A stretch of 45,536 bases of DNA from Deltaproteobacteria bacterium (lineage in GTDB: Bacteria > Desulfobacterota > DSM-4660 > Desulfatiglandales > B25-G16): NCBI GenBank assembly GCA_020348625.1, contig CP070752.1:2583276-2628811 (forward strand), given 5' to 3'. The notes under the pieces are model-generated. The model saw only the letters and a list, made by a program, of their open reading frames with translations. It had not been told where the DNA came from and ran no database searches. Shown here one piece after another: positions 1 to 7,599 of this stretch. Every line of letters starts with the position of its first letter. The first letter of the stretch is position 1. The position numbers were made by a program, and so were the translations under genes.

Positions 1-1
1 C

Positions 2-190
2 AATATGCCCAAGATATTTCAAATCCTGACATATGTTATTCCGGCAACCTATTTCATAGATATACTCAACGGGATTTATCTCCGAAGCCTTGGTCTTGTC
101 CACTTGTGGCCTAGCTACGCAGTCCTGATCGGCATGTTGATCGTCCTTGGCAACATAGGGTTCGCCATGCTCAAGCGGGAGGGAATGTGA
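2..190 (+). CDS. ABC-2 type transporter permease, C-terminal fragment (cut by window edge)
   Basis: The reading frame is open to the left edge, so only the last 62 or so residues are visible. They contain two hydrophobic stretches separated by a short loop and end in a short basic tail, as in the last two membrane segments of ABC-2 exporter permeases. The stop lies one base before the GTG start of a second complete permease, so the two are almost certainly co-translated as a YbhS/YbhR-like heterodimeric pair, with the ATPase expected upstream outside the window. The substrate cannot be told. The first visible ATG at base 5 is very unlikely to be a real start. Confidence 0.75.
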   Translation, partial: NMPKIFQILTYVIPATYFIDILNGIYLRSLGLVHLWPSYAVLIGMLIVLGNIGFAMLKREGM

Positions 191-191
191 G

Positions 192-1313
192 GTGAATTGG
201 CTCAGGATTCGCGAATTGGTCCGAAAGGAATTTATCCAGCTTTTCCGCGACAAAAAGAACAGACCTCTTCTAGTCATCGCGCCATTTGTGCAGTTGCTCG
301 TTTTCGGTTACGTGCTCAGCACGGACGTAAGGGATGTAAGGGTTGCGGTCCTTGATCAGTCCCGCACACGAGAGAGCCGCATGGTGATGGATTCCTTTGA
401 TGCAAACAAGACATTCCGCATAGTCTATTACCCAAAGCATCCTGAAGAACTCGAGGAACTCTTGTTGCGAAGAAAGGTCGATCTTGCCGTCAAGATTGAC
501 CCTGATTTCAGTGAGCGCATAAGGAGAGGGGATTCATCTCCTATTCAGATCCTTGCCGATGGAAGTATGAGCAATATGGCTGCTGTGCGAATCGCGTATG
601 CCTCGCTCGTTCTTGATAGGTTTAATCAGCATATGATCAGGGAGCTTCACGGGCAGAGGCTGGATTACGGCAGGATTGATGCTCGAGTGCGAACATGGTA
701 TAACCCGAACCTTGACAGTCGTAACTTTTTTGTGCCGGGCATCGTGGCGGTTTTGATCATGATCCTTTCCCTCCTCCTTACCTCTATGGCTATCATCCGA
801 GAGAAAGAAGCAGGCACCATAGAACAGCTTATCGTTACACCCCTGAGACCCATTGAACTCATTCTGGGAAAAATCATCCCCTATATCATAATTGCCCAGA
901 CACTCATGATTATCGTGATTAGCTTCGCCATCATGTGGTTCTCCATACCGCTCAGGGGAAACTTTCTCCTTCTTGTGGCTGCGGCGTGTCTTTTTCTCCT
1001 GAGTACCTTGGGCACAGGCCTGTTCATATCGACAATCTCGGCAACGCAACAGCAGGCCATGATGACGGTGTTTTTTTTCATTCTGCCCTTCTTCATGTTC
1101 AGCGGTTTTGTTTTCCCCATCGCTAGCATGCCACCGGCCATTCAATGGCTTGCCTATTTGAATCCCCTGCGGTATTTTCTGGTCATCATCAGAGGAGTAT
1201 TTCTAAAGGGAGTTGGTTTCACAGTGCTTTGGCCACAATTTCTTGCGCTATTGCTGCTCGGGCTCATAGTCTTCACGAGCGCTGTTAAGAGATTCAGGAA
1301 GCGACTCGATTAA
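192..1313 (+). CDS. ABC-2 type transporter permease (YbhR-like)
   Basis: A 373-residue inner-membrane permease with the ABC-2 layout: cytoplasmic N-terminus, one membrane helix near residues 26-46, a large extracytoplasmic domain to about residue 180, then a cluster of about five helices (roughly 183-365) and a basic C-terminus. The stretch REKEAGTIEQLIVTPLRP after the second helix is the coupling segment typical of this family. Start is GTG at 192, one base after the upstream permease stop, with a GGGAGGG ribosome site inside that gene. It would form the membrane channel of a drug, lipid or polymer exporter with the upstream permease and an ATPase not in view. Family assignment is firm; substrate unknown. 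Confidence 0.9.
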   Translation: MNWLRIRELVRKEFIQLFRDKKNRPLLVIAPFVQLLVFGYVLSTDVRDVRVAVLDQSRTRESRMVMDSFDANKTFRIVYYPKHPEELEELLLRRKVDLAVKIDPDFSERIRRGDSSPIQILADGSMSNMAAVRIAYASLVLDRFNQHMIRELHGQRLDYGRIDARVRTWYNPNLDSRNFFVPGIVAVLIMILSLLLTSMAIIREKEAGTIEQLIVTPLRPIELILGKIIPYIIIAQTLMIIVISFAIMWFSIPLRGNFLLLVAAACLFLLSTLGTGLFISTISATQQQAMMTVFFFILPFFMFSGFVFPIASMPPAIQWLAYLNPLRYFLVIIRGVFLKGVGFTVLWPQFLALLLLGLIVFTSAVKRFRKRLD

Positions 1314-1350
1314 AGCGGTCAGGTGAGAGCGAGGATAGGTGAAAAATCGG

Positions 1351-2130
1351 ATGGATTGCTATGTTGGGATAGACATTGGCTCTGCCTCCTCCAAAGGCGT
1401 TGCCCTGGTTGACGGTAGGATGGAAGGGTCTTGTGTTATCCCCTCCGGTGGAGATTACCGGGTCGCAGCCGATAGGGTAAGAGATGAGTTGCTTTCGGAA
1501 TCGACCTTATCTGCAAGAGATGTCTCTTACACAATAGCCACTGGATATGGGGCCAAGAACGTGGGCTTTGCGGATGAGGTAATAACAGACATATCCTGTC
1601 AGGGTAGGGGCATCTGTTACCTTGCTCCATCGGTGAGAACTGCCGTTGATGTTGGGGATTTGTTCAGTAAAGCCTTTCGGATGGATGAGAGGGGCACTAT
1701 CCTTACCTTCGTGCTGAGTGGTAAGTGTGCCGGAGGCTCGGGGAGGGTCTTGCAGGTTATTGCCAAGGTACTCCAGATCAGGCTGGAAGACATCGGAGCC
1801 TTGTCCCTCAAGTCCAAGAAAAAGGTAGATTTTAATACCGGCTGCGCTGTTTTCGCCGAAAGCGAGGCCGTTTCACGGTTAGCTGAGGGTGTGAGAAAAG
1901 AGGATCTTCTGGCCGGGATTCACCGAGCCCTGGCTGCACAGATTAACAGCCTTGCAGAGAGGGTGGGAATTGAAAGGGAATTTGCACTTGTGGGCGGTGC
2001 GGCCATGGATAAAGGCCTAATCAAGGCGGTTGAGGAGATAACCGGATTTGAAATCATTGTACCACCCGAGCCCCGCCTGACAGCCGCGCTCGGTGCGGCT
2101 GTCATAGCAAGCGAGCGGGTAGGAATATAG
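1351..2130 (+). CDS. BadF/BadG/BcrA/HgdC-family ATPase (2-hydroxyacyl-CoA dehydratase or benzoyl-CoA reductase activator type)
   Basis: About 259 residues with the ASKHA ATPase fold of HgdC-type activators, which hydrolyse ATP to push electrons from a subunit-bridging 4Fe-4S cluster into a dehydratase or reductase. Visible motifs: phosphate-binding GIDIGSASSKG near the N-terminus, KCAGGSGR and GCAVFAESE, which supply the two conserved cluster cysteines (C126 and C165 from this start), and the LVGGAA adenosine motif near the end. One motif is odd: the usual GGQDSK is GDLFSK. Two starts compete: GTG 1339 and ATG 1351; the ATG is preferred because AGGTGA lies 8 bases before it and family members begin close to the first motif. 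No partner HgdA/B or BcrB/C subunits are in the window. It follows the ABC permeases by 37 bases and may share their transcript. Confidence 0.85.
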   Translation: MDCYVGIDIGSASSKGVALVDGRMEGSCVIPSGGDYRVAADRVRDELLSESTLSARDVSYTIATGYGAKNVGFADEVITDISCQGRGICYLAPSVRTAVDVGDLFSKAFRMDERGTILTFVLSGKCAGGSGRVLQVIAKVLQIRLEDIGALSLKSKKKVDFNTGCAVFAESEAVSRLAEGVRKEDLLAGIHRALAAQINSLAERVGIEREFALVGGAAMDKGLIKAVEEITGFEIIVPPEPRLTAALGAAVIASERVGI

Positions 2131-2165
2131 AGCCCGGGCCAGAGCGGAGCCGAAGGCTTCTCCTG

Positions 2166-4205
2166 TTATTTTCCTTCAAACTTCGGCCTTTCCCTGCCGA
2201 CGCTGGTTAACCCGGTGAGGGCATCCCTTGTCGAAAAGATCTCGTAGAGGTGGGCCAATTCTTCTTTGAGGCCCTCCTTCAATGGCTTCTCATATCCTTG
2301 GTCAATTATCTGGTTGGAAAGGCGAAGTGCGATAGGGGCTTTGCTCGCGACCATCTTGGCCGTTTTGGCCACAAGGGGATCATCGCTTTCAATATATTCT
2401 CCGCCCAACCACGCATCGATGTTGGCGTCTGAAAAAAGCTCTTTCAGCTTGCGCCAATCTTGAGGGAGTTCTTCCGTCTTCTTAGCCTTGCGGAGAGCGG
2501 GCTTTCCCTCCTTAATGAGCGCCAGTATCTTGTCGTCGATTTGATCGGGGGCGAACACATAGTCCACGAGGCCAATGGAAAGGGCATCATCAGCGGAAAT
2601 CAGCCGACCCGAAAATATGATATACTTTGCCAGTTCCTTACCAGCGAAGCGGCTGGTTCGTTGAGTACCTCCCAGTCCCGGATAGATCCCAATTCCCGTT
2701 TCAGGAAATCCCATGACAGCACCTGGAGTAGCCGCAATGATATCGGTAGAGAGCGCCAGCTCTAACCCGCCGCCCAGGGCAAGTCCATCCACCTTGGCAA
2801 TAACTAGCTTTTCGCTATCATCTATGCGGTTAAAGACCTCTTGACCGTAGGATGTGAATTCATAATTGTCCTCCAGCCGGTCGTTATTGATGCAATCGAT
2901 AAAAAACTTGATGTCAGCGCCAGCTACAAAGGCCTTTCCGGCGGTTGCGATAATGATGGCCGTGGTGTCAGGGTCTGATTCAGCCTCCTTGAAGGCCTCG
3001 TCCAATTGTCTGACAATGGTATGGTTCAGGGCATTCATGGCATCTGGTCGAGATATGTATACCCGCCCTATGCCCCCATCACGGCTGTATCTCACATAAC
3101 GGATATCCCAGGGCTCTCCCTTGTCCTTCTGGGCCTTTAGGCTATCGGGCACCTTAAGGTCCGGCCAGGCCTTCAAAAGGTCTTGCACCATGTTGGAGGT
3201 CTTATCAACGCCCGCAAGGTTCATGAGCTCAAAAGGCCCCTTGCTCCACCTCAGTCCTACCTTGGCGCCCAGGTCGATGTCCGCCATATCCGAGATATTT
3301 TCCTCCAGGAGGGTACAGCAGATAAAGAAGACGGCACCCAGAAGCCTGTCAGTAACGTTATCCAGTTTGCCCTCATCCACTTCGCCATCGAGAGGAAAAT
3401 CCTCGCCCGATTCAAACTGGGCCTTTAACCTGGCCGATGGTGCGTAAAAGGGATGCCCAAGTTGATCGAATAGGGATTGGGAGACGTGATAGGCGATCGG
3501 GACGCCGGTCACGTTGACCAGCTTGAAAGGCCCCATGCCGATCCCCAAGGCATCCATGACCGCTTTGTCAATCGTGGGAATGTTGGCCCAGCCCTCTTCC
3601 AGGATGCGGGTCGCCTCGTTGTTTAAGGGGGCAAAAAAGCGGTTCACTGCAAATCCGGGGGAATCCGCGACCAGGATATCGGTCTTGCCAGTGAGAATGG
3701 AGTATTGCTTACAGGCTGCAATTGTCTCCGGCGAGGTAAGGGCACCTGGGATAATCTCCAGGAGGCGGTTCATTGCAGGATGGTAGAAAAAATGAAGCCC
3801 CACAAAGCGGTCCGCCCTGGCCGTGGCCTTGGCCAACTCGGTAACCGAAAAGGATGATGTGTTAGTGGCAAAGATCGTTTTTGGCTCGCAGATCTTGTCG
3901 AGCCGGGCAAAAAGCTCTTTCTTGACCGCAAAATCTTCAAACACAGCCTCTATAATGAGATCGCAGTCCTTTGTCTCGGCCAAGTCTACCGTACCTTTGA
4001 TACTGGAGAGAATTCCATCGACCTGTTCAGGGCGAAAAACCTTTCGCTCCACCCCCTGCTGTAGCGTGCCGCGGATATTGTTCATTCCCCTTTCCACGAA
4101 TTCCGGTTTCACCTCCACCAGGATGACGGATAGGCCCTCCTGGGCCGTCTTCTGGGCGATTCCACCGCCCATGTTACCTGCGCCGATGACTCCAATCTTT
4201 TTCAT
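2166..4205 (-). CDS. Fused 3-hydroxyacyl-CoA dehydrogenase / enoyl-CoA hydratase (HAD-ECH order)
   Basis: A 679-residue bifunctional beta-oxidation enzyme: hydration of enoyl-CoA and NAD-dependent oxidation of the 3-hydroxyacyl-CoA. Residues 1-370 are the dehydrogenase: Rossmann motif GAGNMGGGIAQ (8-18), NTSS (115-118), catalytic-type His138 in GLHFF, and N188 in GFAVNR. Residues 375-679 are the crotonase: AGKAFVAGADI oxyanion motif (422-432) and both catalytic glutamates, E482 in GGGLELA and E502 in FPETGIG. This order is the reverse of FadB and matches crotonyl-CoA hydratase/3-hydroxybutyryl-CoA dehydrogenases known from archaea and some anaerobes. Start ATG has GAGGAGG 7 bases upstream. 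It is last in a same-strand run with thiolase, acyl-CoA synthetase and electron-transfer genes. Function is firm; chain-length preference unknown. Confidence 0.93.
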   Translation of the reverse strand: MKKIGVIGAGNMGGGIAQKTAQEGLSVILVEVKPEFVERGMNNIRGTLQQGVERKVFRPEQVDGILSSIKGTVDLAETKDCDLIIEAVFEDFAVKKELFARLDKICEPKTIFATNTSSFSVTELAKATARADRFVGLHFFYHPAMNRLLEIIPGALTSPETIAACKQYSILTGKTDILVADSPGFAVNRFFAPLNNEATRILEEGWANIPTIDKAVMDALGIGMGPFKLVNVTGVPIAYHVSQSLFDQLGHPFYAPSARLKAQFESGEDFPLDGEVDEGKLDNVTDRLLGAVFFICCTLLEENISDMADIDLGAKVGLRWSKGPFELMNLAGVDKTSNMVQDLLKAWPDLKVPDSLKAQKDKGEPWDIRYVRYSRDGGIGRVYISRPDAMNALNHTIVRQLDEAFKEAESDPDTTAIIIATAGKAFVAGADIKFFIDCINNDRLEDNYEFTSYGQEVFNRIDDSEKLVIAKVDGLALGGGLELALSTDIIAATPGAVMGFPETGIGIYPGLGGTQRTSRFAGKELAKYIIFSGRLISADDALSIGLVDYVFAPDQIDDKILALIKEGKPALRKAKKTEELPQDWRKLKELFSDANIDAWLGGEYIESDDPLVAKTAKMVASKAPIALRLSNQIIDQGYEKPLKEGLKEELAHLYEIFSTRDALTGLTSVGRERPKFEGK

Positions 4206-4282
4206 TCTTGAACCTCCTCTTGTAACTTGCGATCAGTGAACTCAATTGTGATTAAATAAGGCGATAGCGCTTGCAGGAGAGG

Positions 4283-4312
4283 ATGGCAGCCGCCATTGCG
4301 GGCGGCTGCCAT
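4283..4312. repeat. Perfect 12-bp inverted repeat (stem-loop) in the thiolase / HAD-ECH intergenic region
   Basis: ATGGCAGCCGCC at 4283-4294 pairs perfectly with GGCGGCTGCCAT at 4301-4312 around a six-base loop. It lies in the 318-bp space (4206-4523) between two - strand genes. Neither side carries a clear T-run, so it is not a standard intrinsic terminator; it could be an mRNA-stabilising or 3'-end processing hairpin of the thiolase transcript, or an attenuator before the HAD-ECH gene. A weaker 7-bp repeat (AGGCTTG 4440-4446 / CAAGCCT 4462-4468) lies nearer the thiolase stop. Nothing else is recognised in this space. Confidence 0.6.
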
Positions 4313-4523
4313 GGCCGGAGAAAAAGTTAAAATGATCTAAAGTGAAAGGGGAAAGCGCATAAAGTAATCTTGCCTTTTGACTTCAGGCACTTTAGCCCTG
4401 GCCCAGAACTGGGAAAACCTGACTCAGTGAAGATAAACCAGGCTTGATGATATAACAGGAGCAAGCCTTTATTCAAATCACGTCGCACCAGGGCGGGCTC
4501 ACTCTAGAGAGTTATAACTTCGA

Positions 4524-5720
4524 TTAGCCTATCTTGAATACCATTGCTGCTGCTGTATCGCCTGCGGCGCAGCCTGCCCAGAGAGCATAGCCACCGCCGA
4601 GCATGGTCACCTCTTCTAATAGCTCAATGATAATTCGGCCTGCAGTAGGTCCCTGAGGGTGCCCGTAGATCAGCGAGTTTCCATAGTTGTTCATCCAATT
4701 AACATCAATCCCCATCTTCTGGGCCATATTAATATCATTAATGGCGAATGGTTGATGGGTCTTGACGGCCTTAAGGTCCTTCACGGTGATGCCCGCGTTC
4801 TTAAGGGCCATCTCTGCTGCAGGAACAGGAGCTGCGGCCATATAAGCTTTTTTGGCCCTTGCGAAGCCGTATGATACCACCTGAATCTCGATTTTCGGAT
4901 CCGCACTGATTTCTTTGGCCTTATCTCGGGTAGTAACGATAATACCGCAGTTTCCATCAGCAGGAAAGGTCTGCGCGCCAAAGGTGTGAACTCCTCCTGG
5001 CTCTACTGGCTTGAGCCTCGCCAACCCCTCAGCTGACGTGGTTGTGACACCTTCATCTTCTTCCACCAGAACAGTCTTCTTTCTGGAAACCCTGACCTCG
5101 GCAGGGAACATATACCTTTTCTGAAAGGCCCTGTCGTCAGCCAAGGCGTCCTGATATTGTTCATATCTCCTCAAGGTGACCGCATCGCACTCTTCTCTGG
5201 TGGTACCGAGCTCTCTTGCCACATTTTCAGCCGTTTGGATCATCTTCAGGCCCGCCCAGACGTCCCTGTTGAAATTGTCCATCATCCAGTTTTCCGACTC
5301 CACCTCTCCGCCCGGGCCGAGCGGATTCGCCCACACCGTGTGCGGACCATTAGAGCAGCGATCTGCCATGAGGGCAAATCCCGTCTCATACGTACCCACT
5401 TCAATATTTAGGGCTGCAAGGTGGATGCAAGTGGTTGAGGTGGTGCATGCCTGATGTACCATAAGGGCCGGCAGGTCCTTGGCGCCATCAACGAGCAAGG
5501 CTGCCGCCCAGGTATGGCTATAAAAAAGGTGATGCTGTGCTACGGTGATTCCGAAGTACACGTAGTCGAAGATAGTGGGGTCAAAGTTATTCTTCTTTAA
5601 CCACCGGTTGGCCGTGGTTGCGCCAAGGGAAATAGCATTCTCATTGGCCATGGTTCCTTGCCAGCGACAGAAAGGCGACGAATAGTAACCCCTGTACGGT
5701 ATGTATGCTTTTGTCAACAT
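4524..5720 (-). CDS. Thiolase-family protein (acetyl-CoA acyltransferase-like) with variant active-site motif
   Basis: 398 residues with the thiolase fold. C92 in HQACTTS is the nucleophilic cysteine position, H354 in GHPQG the conserved histidine, and C384 in WAGCAAGD the second catalytic cysteine, so the basic acid/base set for Claisen cleavage or condensation is kept. The NEAF motif that normally lines the active site is replaced by THQPFA (321-326), as in divergent thiolase-like subfamilies, so classic acetyl-CoA C-acetyltransferase activity should not be assumed. Context with acyl-CoA synthetase and hydratase/dehydrogenase genes suggests cleavage of a 3-ketoacyl-CoA. A strong GGAGGAG site precedes the ATG. 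Confidence 0.85.
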   Translation of the reverse strand: MLTKAYIPYRGYYSSPFCRWQGTMANENAISLGATTANRWLKKNNFDPTIFDYVYFGITVAQHHLFYSHTWAAALLVDGAKDLPALMVHQACTTSTTCIHLAALNIEVGTYETGFALMADRCSNGPHTVWANPLGPGGEVESENWMMDNFNRDVWAGLKMIQTAENVARELGTTREECDAVTLRRYEQYQDALADDRAFQKRYMFPAEVRVSRKKTVLVEEDEGVTTTSAEGLARLKPVEPGGVHTFGAQTFPADGNCGIIVTTRDKAKEISADPKIEIQVVSYGFARAKKAYMAAAPVPAAEMALKNAGITVKDLKAVKTHQPFAINDINMAQKMGIDVNWMNNYGNSLIYGHPQGPTAGRIIIELLEEVTMLGGGYALWAGCAAGDTAAAMVFKIG

Positions 5721-5870
5721 GTCATTTCTCCTCCTAGATAGATGAAATCAGTTATGAAGATCGTTCTAACGGGTTCATTTGGTTGTTTTGTTAAATGGGT
5801 TAATGAAAGATTCTCCTATTGATCGCTGATCACCAACGGAATCAATTAGGCAACTGTAACCAAAGGGTTT

Positions 5871-7454
5871 TTATTGTGCTTCACTCCACGTTCCGAATCG
5901 TTCCCTCAGAATCCTGTGCAAGATCTTGCCAGTTCCTGTCCGAGGCATCTCCTCATCCTTAATAAAATCAACGGACTTGGGCCGCTTGAAACCCGCGATC
6001 TTGCCTTTGGTGAACTCCATGATGTCTTTTGCTAGATCATCGCGCGGTTCATAGGTATCATTTAGGATGACAACCGCCTTTATTGCCTCGCCCCACTTCT
6101 CGTCAGGGATGCCAATCACTGCCACGTCTTTAACTGCAGGATGCTCACCTACAGCGTTCTCCACCTCAGACGGAAACACGTTCTCCCCACCGGTTATGAT
6201 CATATTGGCCTTTCTGTCAACCAGGGTATAGTAACCGTCTTCGTCCCGCCGAGCCATATCTCCTGCGGACGACCATTCCCCTTCAAAGGCCTCTTTGGTC
6301 TTCTCCGGGTCCTTCCAGTATTCCTTAAACATCATGGGAGTCCGGTAATAGACTTCTCCGACCTCACCATCGGGTACCGGGTTCCTGTTTTCATCAAGCA
6401 GCTTGATCCTGTCAGTGCCGAAGATCTCCTTCCCTATGGAGCCAAGCTTTTCGAACTGATCCTCCGGTCTCAGGAGGGTTACCAGACCTCCTTCTGTTGT
6501 GCCATAGGCCTCCCAAAGCTCTGCATTCTTAAAGTATTTCATTATCGCGAGCTTGAGATCCTTCCTCGCAGGTGCGGATGATATGAGGAGCTGGCGAATT
6601 GAAGATACATCGATATTGTTCTTTACCTCATCTGGGAGGCTCAGCATCATGATATAATGGGTGGGCACGAGCGAGGTAAAGGTAATCTTGTATTCGGCGA
6701 TGGTCCTGAGCAGGTCTTCGGGGTCAAAGCTAACCATATTGTAAACAAAAACCGGCGCACTAACTAAGGTATAAGGAAACGAATAAAAGATAGAATTCAC
6801 ATGACACATGGGCATAACCAGCATAACCTTATCTGTCGGCAGCACACCCATATTAATATTATTAAGCAAATACATGGCGTGATAACTTTCATGGGTTTTT
6901 ACCACACCTTTTGGTCTCCCTGTGGTTCCGGAGGTGTACATGAAGGTCCAGGTGTCATCGCCGTCTACCATGATATCCGGTTCTTCTGGAGATGACTGGG
7001 ATAGCCAATCCTCATAGCCTATATACCCATCTGGAACAGGATCTTTTCCCAGATAGATATAGGCATCTTCGGAAACAGGGAGCTTATCTTTAAGGCCATC
7101 TACCATTTCGATGAAGGGCTCTTCAACGATAAAGGCCTTGCATTCGGCGTGATTGACAATGTATTCGATATCCGGTGGTGCCAGTCGAAACATGATGGGG
7201 ACTATTATCTGTCCCCCTTTGGCGCAGCCGGCATACATGTCCATCCACTCACCGCGATTGTATGCTAAGACGGCAAATCTCTCCTGGTAGCCAACGCCTC
7301 GATTCGACAATGCGTTGGCAAGTCTACAGGCCCTGTCGTTCCATTCTTTAAAGGTAAATTGCCTATTTTTGTCCTGCCATCCTAACTCATCCGGATAATT
7401 GATGGCGTTCATCTTGACCACCGTACCCGCATGCATCCATTTGCTGGTTGTCAT
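5871..7454 (-). CDS. AMP-forming acyl-CoA synthetase (fatty- or aromatic-acid CoA ligase family)
   Basis: 527 residues of the ANL adenylating superfamily, activating a carboxylic acid to its CoA thioester with ATP. Core motifs are intact: A3 phosphate loop YTSGTTGRPKG (173-183), A5 YGTTE (317-321), A7/A8 region DRKANMIITGGENVFPSEVE (413-432) with the hinge residues, and the A10 lysine K510 in PRTGTGK. The longest frame begins 37 codons earlier, but the ATG at 7454 is chosen because GGGAGAGG lies 8 bases upstream and family similarity starts there. It lies between the thiolase (150-bp gap) and the FAD/Fe-S oxidoreductase gene on the same strand, so it likely supplies acyl-CoA to this pathway. 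Substrate class cannot be told from sequence alone. Confidence 0.92.
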   Translation of the reverse strand: MTTSKWMHAGTVVKMNAINYPDELGWQDKNRQFTFKEWNDRACRLANALSNRGVGYQERFAVLAYNRGEWMDMYAGCAKGGQIIVPIMFRLAPPDIEYIVNHAECKAFIVEEPFIEMVDGLKDKLPVSEDAYIYLGKDPVPDGYIGYEDWLSQSSPEEPDIMVDGDDTWTFMYTSGTTGRPKGVVKTHESYHAMYLLNNINMGVLPTDKVMLVMPMCHVNSIFYSFPYTLVSAPVFVYNMVSFDPEDLLRTIAEYKITFTSLVPTHYIMMLSLPDEVKNNIDVSSIRQLLISSAPARKDLKLAIMKYFKNAELWEAYGTTEGGLVTLLRPEDQFEKLGSIGKEIFGTDRIKLLDENRNPVPDGEVGEVYYRTPMMFKEYWKDPEKTKEAFEGEWSSAGDMARRDEDGYYTLVDRKANMIITGGENVFPSEVENAVGEHPAVKDVAVIGIPDEKWGEAIKAVVILNDTYEPRDDLAKDIMEFTKGKIAGFKRPKSVDFIKDEEMPRTGTGKILHRILRERFGTWSEAQ

Positions 7455-7599
7455 TGTAGGCACCTCTCCCTCATTGGTATACAGTTGATAAACGCTGAAT
7501 ACAGGGCTTTCACTCCGGCAGATCCAGATTAAGGATGAGCATAGCTTTCGCTGAAGGGCCGTCAACTATGTGAACCCTCATTGGGTCACTACCTCGGGT

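Noticed and set aside
534..1145. Long - strand open frame opposite the ABC permease
   Set aside because: Composition is low-complexity His/Lys/Glu/Arg-rich, no ribosome site, no family pattern; it is the antisense of a clear permease gene.
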